A stretch of DNA of 64,000 bases from the NCBI RefSeq assembly GCF_014646695.1, contig NZ_BMNT01000011.1, positions 62,785 through 126,784 of the forward strand, in the 5' to 3' direction. Shown in pieces: positions 27,487 through 35,381 of the stretch (its first letter is position 1; the number at the start of each line of letters is the position of its first letter). The DNA is from Sphaerisporangium melleum. Its GTDB lineage: Bacteria > Actinomycetota > Actinomycetes > Streptosporangiales > Streptosporangiaceae. Under the pieces are notes generated by a model. The model had not been told where the DNA came from. It saw only the letters and a list, made by a program, of their open reading frames with translations, and did no database searches. The position numbers were made by a program, and so were the translations under genes.

Positions 27487-28020
27487 TCAGCCGACCGCTG
27501 CTTGGAGGGCGGCCAGGGCGAGGTGCCAGGGGTAGGTGTCGGTGGGGTCGGCTCCGGAGTTCGGCAGGTGGGGCTCGAACCGTCCCGGGCCGAGCAGGAT
27601 GTGGACGCCTTCGGCGCGTAGTTGGTCGACGCTGCGGCGGAAGGGCGCCCGGCCGGCGAGAGCGGCGTTGACGAAGGGCAGGACGACGACGGGGATGCCG
27701 AGTCCGGGGGCTTCGGCGAGCAGGCCGAGGGCGTAGGTGTCGGCGATGCCCTGGGCGAACTTGTTGATGGTGTTGTAGGTCGCGGGGGCCACGATGATGG
27801 CGTCGGCTCGCGGCGGCTTTGGCTCGTCCGGTCTGCGGTACCGGCTGCGGACGGGGCGGCCGGTCTGTCGCTCCAGGGCGGGAACGTCGATGAAGCCGAG
27901 GGCCGACGGGGTGGCGACGACCTGGACGGTCCATCCGGCCTCCCGCGCCGGCCCGACCAGCTCACCGACCTGCCCGGCAGGACCGGCGGCGCACACGATG
28001 ACGTACAGAATCCTGCTCAT
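27487..28020 (-). CDS. flavoprotein (HFCD-type, PPC decarboxylase-like)
   Basis: 177-residue FMN-binding protein. The N-terminus (ILYVIVCAAGPAGQVGELV) and the ADAIIVAPATYNTINKFAQG segment (the family's PAN/TxNK motif region) match the Dfp/EpiD flavoprotein superfamily. Actinomycetes carry several stand-alone members besides CoaBC, function unknown. The ATG at 28020 overlaps no neighbour. Confidence 0.82.
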   Translation of the reverse strand: MSRILYVIVCAAGPAGQVGELVGPAREAGWTVQVVATPSALGFIDVPALERQTGRPVRSRYRRPDEPKPPRADAIIVAPATYNTINKFAQGIADTYALGLLAEAPGLGIPVVVLPFVNAALAGRAPFRRSVDQLRAEGVHILLGPGRFEPHLPNSGADPTDTYPWHLALAALQAAVG

Positions 28021-28301
28021 GCTGATACTCCGCCCAGGCTGCCCGGTTGGCCGGGATCTCCGATCACCCTGACATCGAACGGCGGCCGGGGACGGTCAGG
28101 AAATGCTGCTCGCCGCCGTTCGGTCTCTGGACAGACGGTAGAGGGCGTTCCCGAGAGTGACCAGTGGAAGTAGCACCGGTAGGAGATCTGAGGCATCGGC
28201 CGTCGCGAATGATCGTATGACGGGCGCCACCGCACAAGGAAACACGCGGCGGCGCGTACGGCGCCGCCGGTCGGAGTCCCGCGGTGGGTGACACTTGCGG
28301 T

Positions 28302-28940
28302 ATGCACTCCCGTGAGGAAGCCGTACGGCTCGCCGACGAATTGGGCGGCCGGATTCACGTGGCGTTGCGCGATGACGGCCTCGATGCCGAACTCGTCGTC
28401 GAACTGGCCTGCCTGCTCTACGACAAGGGCTTGCGCACGCCTGCCGTACAAGAGGTCCTCGAACGCGCCACCGCCCACCTGACCGCGCGAGACCTGGCCC
28501 GGCTGGGCGAGGACCTTCTCCGTGACAGCGGCTTCGAGCCGACCTTCGCGCTCGAACCGGGTCTGTGGACCGAGCTGGAGCAGGCGCTGAAGAGGGTGGC
28601 GCGCGACGTCCGGGCCACGGGGATTCCCGGGATGCTCCGGCTGGTCGTCCCCGACTGGGATGACAGCGATCAGGCGTGGGTGGAGTTCCGCGGCGTTCAC
28701 CACGGCAACGGCATTCGGCCCGTCGCCGGAAGAGACCCTCAGGGGGCGCTCGCGAGCGTCGCCGACGCCGCCCAAGAAGTGATCATGGAGATGATCTGGG
28801 GAGTCTGGCCGGTCTGCTCCGTGCACGGTCTGGGCCTGCGCGCCGAGCTGGAAGACGAGATGGTCGTCTGGCGATGCGCGGGAGCCGGAACACATGACGT
28901 CGCGCTGGTGGGTGAGCTGTCTTCCGAACGTCGTGAGTGA
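28302..28940 (+). CDS. hypothetical protein (212 aa)
   Basis: Acidic soluble protein (MHSREEAVRLADELGGRIHV ...). The C-terminal part contains CSVHGLGLRAELEDEMVVWRC, with spaced Cys and His that might bind a metal. No named family is recognised. Start is uncertain: the ATG at 28302 lacks a strong ribosome site and an in-frame GTG occurs at 28284. Base use is normal for the chromosome. Confidence 0.62.
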   Translation: MHSREEAVRLADELGGRIHVALRDDGLDAELVVELACLLYDKGLRTPAVQEVLERATAHLTARDLARLGEDLLRDSGFEPTFALEPGLWTELEQALKRVARDVRATGIPGMLRLVVPDWDDSDQAWVEFRGVHHGNGIRPVAGRDPQGALASVADAAQEVIMEMIWGVWPVCSVHGLGLRAELEDEMVVWRCAGAGTHDVALVGELSSERRE

Positions 28941-29003
28941 AGGGGGCGGGTTCGCCGGCTGAAGGCTTTGTGCACCGGCATCCGCGGCCGCCGCTCCGTG
29001 CCG

Positions 29004-29756
29004 TCAGGCGGACATCAGGGTGATCGCTCGCCCGGGGGTGGGGGCGACGAGCAGGTCGCCGAGACCGGCTTCGGAGAAGGCGGTGTGCACGTCCGCCTGG
29101 TTCTCGGTGAAGTGGCTCCAGCCCTCGACGTGGAGCGGCACGACGTGCCGGGGTTTGAGCAGGCGCGCGGCGGTCACCATCTCGGCGGCGTTCAGGGTGA
29201 GCGGCTCGTCGAGCATGGGGACGCGGACGGCGCCGCCGAACAGCAGCGCGACGTCGACGGCCGGGAACCGCTCGGCGATGGACTCCACGTACGCGAGCGA
29301 GGCGTTGTCCCCGCTGACGTAGATGGTGGGCGACCCGGCGCCGGTGAGCATGAAGCCGGTGACCTGACCGACGATCGGCTCGCATCCCGGCGGGCCGTGC
29401 AGGGCGGGAACGGCGGTGACGCGTAGCCGGCCGACGTCGTGGTGTTCCCAGGGGCGCAGAGGAGTGGCGCCGGTGTTCGCGGCGGCCTCGGGCGTGCTCA
29501 GGGTCAGCGGCGCGGCGGACATCGCCTCACGGCCCAGCTTGTCCAGATTGTCGGGATGCTGGTCGTGACTGAGCAACACCAGGTCCACCCGGCCGATGTC
29601 GGCGAAGGAGAGGGCCGGGCCGACGGTCTTGGTGAGCGTGAGCGGCCCGACGGCGTGATCGCCCGGCGGATCGAAGGTCGGATCGGTGAGGACGCGCAGG
29701 CCGTCCAGCTCGATCAGGGCCGTCGGGCCGCCGATCACGGTGATGGTGGTCGTCAT
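29004..29756 (-). CDS. MBL-fold hydrolase, UlaG-like
   Basis: 250-residue metallo-beta-lactamase-fold protein. Motifs: LLSHDQHPDNLD (the family's H-x-H-x-D-H variant with the first His in place), GDNASL and a final PLHVEGWSHF. This subgroup (UlaG, lactonase-like) is cytosolic and metal-dependent. Its exact substrate is open. Starts at the ATG at 29756. It reads away from, and is separated by a 40-bp palindrome from, the AidA/PixA operon. Confidence 0.8.
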   Translation of the reverse strand: MTTTITVIGGPTALIELDGLRVLTDPTFDPPGDHAVGPLTLTKTVGPALSFADIGRVDLVLLSHDQHPDNLDKLGREAMSAAPLTLSTPEAAANTGATPLRPWEHHDVGRLRVTAVPALHGPPGCEPIVGQVTGFMLTGAGSPTIYVSGDNASLAYVESIAERFPAVDVALLFGGAVRVPMLDEPLTLNAAEMVTAARLLKPRHVVPLHVEGWSHFTENQADVHTAFSEAGLGDLLVAPTPGRAITLMSA

Positions 29757-29820
29757 GAGCAGCTCCGTTCACCGCGGCGCATCCTGCGAGACACCTTAGC
29801 CGAACGGACGCGGGCCGGCC

Positions 29821-29860
29821 CGGCTTGTCATGGCCGCCGCGCGGCGGCCATGACAAGCCG
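29821..29860 (-). terminator. 40-bp perfect palindrome ending the AidA/PixA operon
   Basis: Each 20-base arm is the exact reverse complement of the other (CGGCTTGTCATGGCCGCCGC and its complement), with no spacer. It starts 18 bases beyond the stop of the last aid gene and upstream of the next gene. The likeliest role is a strong terminator or mRNA-stabilising hairpin. Confidence 0.75.
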
Positions 29861-29877
29861 TTGCCGTTACGGGAACG

Positions 29878-30426
29878 TCAGACGGGCAGCACCCGCAGGG
29901 CGGGGTAGTGGGCGGAGTTCAGGTACAACTTGTCGGTGCCGTGTTCCTTCTCCAGCTCAAGGACGAACCGATAGCGGTAGACCCCGGGCTTGGCGTCGCT
30001 CATCACCGCCCCTGCCCAGTAGTAGTAGACCGCGGTGTACTGGTCGCGCATCCGGTCCGGAGCACCGTAGACCTTGAGCTCGGTCATGATCCGGCGCTCG
30101 GCGACGTCGTCCTCGTCGCCCTTCTCGATGTCGAGGAAGACCAGGTTGTTGATCTTCGGCATCGGGGGCCAGGTGCCGTCCGGACGGCGGTGCATGTCGA
30201 TCGGGCGGATGATCCAGTTGATCACCTGCCCCTGCTTGCAGATGGTCTCCAGGTGGTCGCTGCCCTGCCCGACCCCGCCGACGCTGTTGTCCATCATGTA
30301 GAGGCAGCCGTCCAGGGACTTCGTCGCGGCGGCCTTCTCCATGTCGACGAGGGTGACCACGTTCAGCTGGACGGAGTTGAGCTGGCCCCGATCGGCGAAG
30401 TCCGTCGCCGCGTACGCCTGGGTCAT
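29878..30426 (-). CDS. AidA/PixA (inclusion-body) family protein, paralogue 4
   Basis: 182 residues; last gene of the operon. It matches the layout of the AidA/PixA family: an initial strand VQLNVVTLVDMEKAAAT, then SLDGCLYMMDNSVGGVGQGS, the middle KQGQVINWIIRPIDMH and a final strand near SAHYPALRVL. Members include PixA, the methionine-rich inclusion protein of Xenorhabdus, and AidA, a quorum-controlled protein; their molecular role is not known. GGAAAGGAAGG precedes the ATG, which overlaps the stop of paralogue 3 by four bases. Unusually Tyr-rich (YYYWAG). Confidence 0.72.
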   Translation of the reverse strand: MTQAYAATDFADRGQLNSVQLNVVTLVDMEKAAATKSLDGCLYMMDNSVGGVGQGSDHLETICKQGQVINWIIRPIDMHRRPDGTWPPMPKINNLVFLDIEKGDEDDVAERRIMTELKVYGAPDRMRDQYTAVYYYWAGAVMSDAKPGVYRYRFVLELEKEHGTDKLYLNSAHYPALRVLPV

Positions 30427-30881
30427 CGGCCTTCCTTTCCCTGGTCGCCGGGCCGGGTCAGAGCCGGCCGGGCGGTGGGGGTGAACGGCGTGCTGACGGT
30501 GCCGAGCAGGAACGAGAGCCGGTACGGCACCGGTTTGGTGAGGTCCTGCTTGACCTCGGCGGTCCAGAACACGATGTCGGTGCCGGGATACACCTTGCGC
30601 GTGGGCTCGGCGATCTGCGGGTCGATCTCGATGTCGGCGAGGGCCACGTAGGTCTCGCACTCCAGCGGGATCACGTTCCACAGCAGGGTGTCGCCCTTGC
30701 GCACCCGGCTGTGCAGCTCGGGAGTGCCGAAACCGGAGGACCCGGCGGCCTTGTTGGTGTCGTACAGGTAGAGGTTGTCGTCCAGGTTCTCCGACGCCAG
30801 CGCGGCCACGGGGTCGATCACCGCGGTGATCGTCACAGGCCGGGCGGGCCGGGGCGCGGGCTGTCTGCTCCTCGGGGGCAT
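30423..30881 (-). CDS. AidA/PixA family protein, paralogue 3 (short)
   Basis: 152 residues. Core features of the family are kept: ITAVIDPVAALASENLDDN, LYLYDTNKAAGSSGFGT, KGDTLLWNVIPLE and a C-terminal YRLSFLLGT. It is the shortest of the four paralogues and carries basic Pro-rich ends. 39 bases separate it from paralogue 2; its stop overlaps the start of paralogue 4. No signal peptide, so cytosolic. Confidence 0.68.
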   Translation of the reverse strand: MPPRSRQPAPRPARPVTITAVIDPVAALASENLDDNLYLYDTNKAAGSSGFGTPELHSRVRKGDTLLWNVIPLECETYVALADIEIDPQIAEPTRKVYPGTDIVFWTAEVKQDLTKPVPYRLSFLLGTVSTPFTPTARPALTRPGDQGKEGR

Positions 30882-30920
30882 GTGGCTCCTTCGTTGGAAG
30901 ATGCTCCGGTGCGGGCCGGT

Positions 30921-31703
30921 TCAGCCGGCAGGAGGGGCGGCCGGCAGGGGGAGGACGCCGAGCCCGGCACCGGTGAAGGCGTTGCGCTTCGGGTCACTGG
31001 TGATCTTGAGGCTGGACTCGCAGGTCAGGTCCACGGACTGCCAGACCAGCTCGTCGTTCTGCTCGACCAGCTCGTGCAGCTGGACGTGCATGGTGTACGG
31101 GTAGACGCCCGGCCGGCTCGTGTCCACGGTCGCGGCCCAGTACCAGCCGTCGTAGACCATGTCGGGCGACCCGTACTGCGCCGGGTAGATGATCTTCTCG
31201 CTGACGGCCTGGCCGGTGATGTCGGTGATCACCGGAGCCGGGTAGTTGTAGGCGGCGGCGCTGCTGGTGGCCTTCCCGGTGACGTCCAGCAGCTTGGCCG
31301 CGGTGAGGCCACGCCCGCCGGCCTGCTTGCGGGGACGCCTGCCGACCCGCTGCTGCAGCCGCGAGACCTCGGTACTGCTCACCTCGCCATCGCCGCCGAG
31401 CGCGGCCAGCTGCTCCAGGGTGCGCCGGTCGTGGGCGCGCTCCTGCTCGGCCAGGTAGTTGCGCGGCACCGTCGGGGGAATCGCCCCCAGCGCCGCGGGC
31501 AGCCAGTTCAGCACCTGCTCGGTCGCCTGCGACCCGTCGAGGAAGTAGGTGCCCGGCACGATCGTCACCAGCTGCCCGGTGCCCTCCCCGACCGAACCGA
31601 GGAACTTCATGTTGTCGAACCAGTAGGTGTTGCCGTCGAGCGACCGCGTTCGGAGCGCGTTCTCGACGTCGAACAGCACGATGATCCCGTGTTGCTGGGC
31701 CAT
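30921..31703 (-). CDS. AidA/PixA family protein, paralogue 2 (long, with insertion)
   Basis: 260 residues. It starts like the others (IIVLFDVENALRTRSLDGNT, YWFDNMKFLGSVGEGTGQL) and ends with the shared YPYTMHVQLHELVEQN and LKIT strands. Between them sits an extra segment of about 90 residues (about 95-160), charged and partly helical (EQERAHDRRTLEQLAALG ... LQQRVGRRPRKQ), absent from the other paralogues. The insertion could be a partner-binding or assembly arm. It begins 25 bases after paralogue 1. Confidence 0.68.
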   Translation of the reverse strand: MAQQHGIIVLFDVENALRTRSLDGNTYWFDNMKFLGSVGEGTGQLVTIVPGTYFLDGSQATEQVLNWLPAALGAIPPTVPRNYLAEQERAHDRRTLEQLAALGGDGEVSSTEVSRLQQRVGRRPRKQAGGRGLTAAKLLDVTGKATSSAAAYNYPAPVITDITGQAVSEKIIYPAQYGSPDMVYDGWYWAATVDTSRPGVYPYTMHVQLHELVEQNDELVWQSVDLTCESSLKITSDPKRNAFTGAGLGVLPLPAAPPAG

Positions 31704-31728
31704 GAAACCGCCTTTCGCGAAGCGTGGC

Positions 31729-32229
31729 TCACACGCGCAGCAGCGCGGGCGAGTCGATGTGCAGCACGCTGTTGGGTCCGTCGTGGAGCTTGAGCGACAG
31801 CCGGTACCGGTATGGGACGCCGGGCACCATGTAGTCGGGGACGACGCCCTCCCACACCAGCAGGTCGTGGTTGTCGTACCCGTCGGAACCCGTGGCGTCG
31901 GGTGCCGCGACGGCGGGCGACTCCACCGGGTACGGCGGCACGGCCGGGTCGCCCGGGGGTGGGAAGACCTGGGCGTCCGAGGGCGGGACGGCCACGCCGG
32001 ACAGGAACTCGATCGCCTCGATCTCGACCGGAGTCTGCACGTCCACGTGGATGGGCGTCCACTGGACGACCTGTCCCGGAACCACCGCCGTGATGAGGTC
32101 GGGAGTCCCCTGGTGCCGGCTTCCCGCCGGGCTGTCGTCGACCAGCGAGAGGTTGCCGTTGTGCAGCGTCCGGTCGGACAACGCCCCGACGGCGTCGACC
32201 AGCACGACGATGCTGACCTTTTCTGCCAT
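31729..32229 (-). CDS. AidA/PixA family protein, paralogue 1
   Basis: 166 residues and the closest of the four to the family norm: VSIVVLVDAVGALSDRTLHN, SLVDDSPAGSRHQGTPDL, VPGQVVQWTPIHVDV and VPYRYRLSLKLHDG. It is first of the aid genes, 45 bases after the ligase gene. Cytosolic. The middle of the protein is a Pro/Asp-rich loop (PPPGDPAVPPYPVESP). Confidence 0.72.
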   Translation of the reverse strand: MAEKVSIVVLVDAVGALSDRTLHNGNLSLVDDSPAGSRHQGTPDLITAVVPGQVVQWTPIHVDVQTPVEIEAIEFLSGVAVPPSDAQVFPPPGDPAVPPYPVESPAVAAPDATGSDGYDNHDLLVWEGVVPDYMVPGVPYRYRLSLKLHDGPNSVLHIDSPALLRV

Positions 32230-32274
32230 TGATGCTCCTTGTCGGATTTCCTGGGTGCGAGGGCCGCCGCGTGC

Positions 32275-33816
32275 TCAGCCCCGGTCCCTGACCAGCGGCG
32301 TCTTGCCGACGGTGGTCCGCTCGATCCGCGGCGAGGAGGGCGGTACGAACACCAGCCGGAACTCGTATCCGATCTGCTCGATGGCGGCCGCGTTCGCCTC
32401 CCGGTCGTTGAAGAGCGACAGGGAACTCGGCAGCGCCTGGGTGAACAGCCGCCGCGTCCCACTCGGGCCGAGGGCGTGCTCGACGGCCGCGGCCGTGCCC
32501 TCGGCGTCGTCCACCGCAGCCAGCAGGGTGAGGCTCCGGTCCTCACGGTGGTTGTGGAACTGGACCTCGTGCGCGATCAGGTCCAGGTCGACACCGGACG
32601 TCGCGCGCAGCCGCCCGCGCAAGGCGGAGTAGGCCAGCGTCGCCGAGTACTGGCTGTCGTTGAGGTGCAGCACATCGGCGGTACGCCCGGCGAACTCGAA
32701 CCGCTCGGTGCGCAACCCGGGCCCGTCCAGGGCGGGGCGGCGGATCATCCGGTCGCCGAGCTTGAGCCGGAGCAGCGGCGTCTCGTCGGCGTGCAGCCGG
32801 GTGACGACCAGCTCGCCCTCCTCGCCCTCGGCGACGGCACGCCCGTGCTCGTCCACGATCTCCACCAGGTGCAGCCCCGGCACGGCCGAGAGCGCCGGCG
32901 AGGTGTGGTCGAGCTGCAGCCCCACGCACTCGGCCTGGGTCGCGGCGAAGTAGCTGAGGATCGAGACGTTGGGGAAGAACGCCTCCAGCTCGTCACGCTT
33001 GCGCTGCGGCAGGGAGCCGCTGCCGTACATGGCGACCCGGAAACTCGCCCTGGCCTGCGGCGTCAGGCCCGCGCCGAGCTCGGGCAGGATCGCGATGCCG
33101 GCGGTGATGCCCATCAGCGCCTTGTGGCCGGGGTAGGAGAACATGTGCTCCAGCACCGGTGCGCTCACCGGTCCCGCGCCGATGTAGTTGACCCCCGGCA
33201 CCTGGGACAGCACGCCGCCGACCATGGTCCCGCTGCTCCACATCTGGTAGTCGGCCAGGGTGGTGAACAGCCAGCGCGGCGCGGGGCCACGCAGGTAGCG
33301 GCCGAGCTGGTACGCGCCCATGAACGCCCCGGAGATGCGATAGGTGTCGCGCAGCTCCCGCAGGGAGTACACGATCTCCAGGGGCATGCCGTCACCGGTG
33401 CCGCCGCTGGCCACCACCTCGAACCCGCCACGGTCGAGCGGCACGACCATCCCGGCCCGCGCGCCCATGAACATGTCCCGCTGCACGGTCTTGTCCGAGA
33501 GGGGGATCCGCTCCCACTCGGACAGGTCGGCCGGGGCGCTGCGAATCCCGTAGTAGTGCAGCCGCTCGCGCCACAGCGGGTTGAGCAGGGCGATGCCGAC
33601 GAGCTGCTGAAGGCGGCGGAACACCAGCGCGTTCTGCAGGCCGAGCGGCGACTCGCAGTAGGGCGTTCCGGTGAGCCGCCCGCACTCCTCCAGCTTCTCG
33701 GCGAACGAGGGCAGCCGGGTGACGTCGTCCACGGAGCGGGGCCGCAGCTCCTCCTCCGGGATCAGCCGGGCCGCCAGGTCCGCCGAGGCGGTGGTGTCCA
33801 GGTCCGTCATGGTCAT
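32275..33816 (-). CDS. PaaK-like adenylate-forming enzyme
   Basis: 513 residues of the phenylacetate-CoA ligase-like branch. Motifs: ASGGTGDGMPLEI (ATP loop), ILSYFAATQAECVG (A5 region; normally YG-x-T/S-E, here changed), PLLRLKLGDRM (A7) and a C-terminal TTVGKTPLVRDRG with the expected catalytic lysine. Such enzymes make acyl-adenylates and load them on CoA or a protein. The ATG at 33816 overlaps the decarboxylase stop by four bases, so the two are coupled. The altered A5 motif means the substrate may differ from phenylacetate. Confidence 0.78.
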   Translation of the reverse strand: MTMTDLDTTASADLAARLIPEEELRPRSVDDVTRLPSFAEKLEECGRLTGTPYCESPLGLQNALVFRRLQQLVGIALLNPLWRERLHYYGIRSAPADLSEWERIPLSDKTVQRDMFMGARAGMVVPLDRGGFEVVASGGTGDGMPLEIVYSLRELRDTYRISGAFMGAYQLGRYLRGPAPRWLFTTLADYQMWSSGTMVGGVLSQVPGVNYIGAGPVSAPVLEHMFSYPGHKALMGITAGIAILPELGAGLTPQARASFRVAMYGSGSLPQRKRDELEAFFPNVSILSYFAATQAECVGLQLDHTSPALSAVPGLHLVEIVDEHGRAVAEGEEGELVVTRLHADETPLLRLKLGDRMIRRPALDGPGLRTERFEFAGRTADVLHLNDSQYSATLAYSALRGRLRATSGVDLDLIAHEVQFHNHREDRSLTLLAAVDDAEGTAAAVEHALGPSGTRRLFTQALPSSLSLFNDREANAAAIEQIGYEFRLVFVPPSSPRIERTTVGKTPLVRDRG

Positions 33817-35381
33817 GAATGACTCCCGTTCCGCTGATCGTGGCGGGCCGTGGCGCTCGCGCGCAGCACTCGTTGCCCGATGTCCCTGATTTCGGCGATG
33901 AGCATGGCCAGGTGGTCCGCGTCGATCAGGTGGTTCATCACCACCACGCGCAGCGCGGCCACCCCGTCGATGTCGACCTTGGAGATGAAGAAGCGTCCGC
34001 CGTCCCGGATCCGGTTACGGATCTCCAGCTGCAGCCGGTGCACCGTCGCCGGATCCACGCCGTCCGGCCGGTAGCGGAAGCACAGGATGTTGGACTCCGG
34101 TTCGTGGGCCACCGCGAAGTCCGGCTCGGCGGCGACGATCTCGTACGCCTGCCGGGTCACCGCGCACAGCCGGTCGATCTTCTGCGCGAACAGCGCCGGG
34201 CCGTAGACCGACCAGACCGTCCAGAGGGGCATGATCATTGGACGCTTCGTGCACTCGAAGTTCTGGTCCGCGCTGTCGTAGGCGCTGTAGACGTCCGGGT
34301 CCTCGTCGAAGACGTAGCTGGCACGCTGCCGGAACGCGCCACGCGCCGCCGCCTTGTCGCGGTAGAAGAGCAACGTGCACGGCGCCGGCATGAACAGCAT
34401 CTTGTGGGCGTCCCAGGTCAGCGAGTCGGCCTGCTCGATGCCGCGCAGCCTGTCCCGATGCCGGTCCGACAGCAGCAGGCTCGCCCCGTGCGCCCCGTCC
34501 ACGTGGAGCCAGAGCCCGTACCGGCGCGCCAGGGCCGCGAGCTCGTCCAGCGGGTCGAACGCGCCCATCGACGTGGTCCCGGCCGAGGCCACCAGGCAGA
34601 ACAGCCGCAGGCCGCGCCGGTGCGCCTCATCCAGTACCGGGGCGGCCAGATCGGGACGTATCCGCCCGGCCTGATCGACGGGGAGCCGGACGATCTGCCG
34701 CTCTCCGATGCCGAGCACGCCCGCCGCCCGCGTCACGCTGTAGTGAGCCTCCTCGCTGACCGCGATGGCGGGGCGCCCCGGCATGCCGCCGGCGCCGGCC
34801 GTCCACATCTGCGGGAAGGCGCGGTTGCGGGCGGCCAGCAGCGCGGTGAGGTTGGCCAGGGAGCCCCCCGAGGTGGTCACCATGGCGAACCGGTCGGGGT
34901 CCCAGCCGATGAAGTGGTTGAGCTCCTCGGCCATGAGCCGCTCGGCGACGTTCGGGAGCTGCCCGGCCTCGTAGAAGGAGGAGGGCTGGTTGACCACCGA
35001 GCCGACCAGGTCGATGAGGCTGGCCAGTGGCACCACGCCGGAGAACTGCCGTCCCATGTAGCCGGGTGAGTAGACCGGGATGCCGGTTCCGGTGTACAGG
35101 TCGACGATCTGGTTCACCCGATCGGCGTCGAAGTCGGCGATGCCCTGCCGTTCGAGGGTCATCAGCTCTCGTGCGGCCTTCAGCAGCGTCGCCGGATCGA
35201 GGAGGTCGAGCCCCCGGACCGACAGGTCGCCTAGATACGTCGTCAGGCGACTGACGATGTCAACGGCGCCGTCGTGGAAACGCCCGGGATCGAAGGCCGC
35301 GGTGAGGGCCGGCGCGGGTGACTGGGAGCTTTCACCGGTCGTCGGATTCGGGTTTTGGACATCGGAAAGCGAACTCGTCAC
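33813..35381 (-). CDS. PLP-dependent group II amino-acid decarboxylase
   Basis: 522-residue fold-type I enzyme. TSGGSLANLTAL binds the cofactor phosphate, HYSVTRAAG holds the ring-stacking His, VDGAHGAS the pyridine-nitrogen Asp, and LTWDAHKMLF the Schiff-base lysine (about K326). It is closest in style to aromatic-amino-acid and diaminobutyrate decarboxylases. It starts at a GTG preceded by GGAG and opens the six-gene operon. A divergent copper amine oxidase suggests that the amine product is oxidised next. Specificity unproven. Confidence 0.88.
   Translation of the reverse strand: MTSSLSDVQNPNPTTGESSQSPAPALTAAFDPGRFHDGAVDIVSRLTTYLGDLSVRGLDLLDPATLLKAARELMTLERQGIADFDADRVNQIVDLYTGTGIPVYSPGYMGRQFSGVVPLASLIDLVGSVVNQPSSFYEAGQLPNVAERLMAEELNHFIGWDPDRFAMVTTSGGSLANLTALLAARNRAFPQMWTAGAGGMPGRPAIAVSEEAHYSVTRAAGVLGIGERQIVRLPVDQAGRIRPDLAAPVLDEAHRRGLRLFCLVASAGTTSMGAFDPLDELAALARRYGLWLHVDGAHGASLLLSDRHRDRLRGIEQADSLTWDAHKMLFMPAPCTLLFYRDKAAARGAFRQRASYVFDEDPDVYSAYDSADQNFECTKRPMIMPLWTVWSVYGPALFAQKIDRLCAVTRQAYEIVAAEPDFAVAHEPESNILCFRYRPDGVDPATVHRLQLEIRNRIRDGGRFFISKVDIDGVAALRVVVMNHLIDADHLAMLIAEIRDIGQRVLRASATARHDQRNGSHS

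Noticed and set aside
27487-27965. Extension of the SRPBCC gene to 27965
   Set aside because: Would cross the flavoprotein gene in another frame; composition of the extension is Ser/Pro/Arg shadow.
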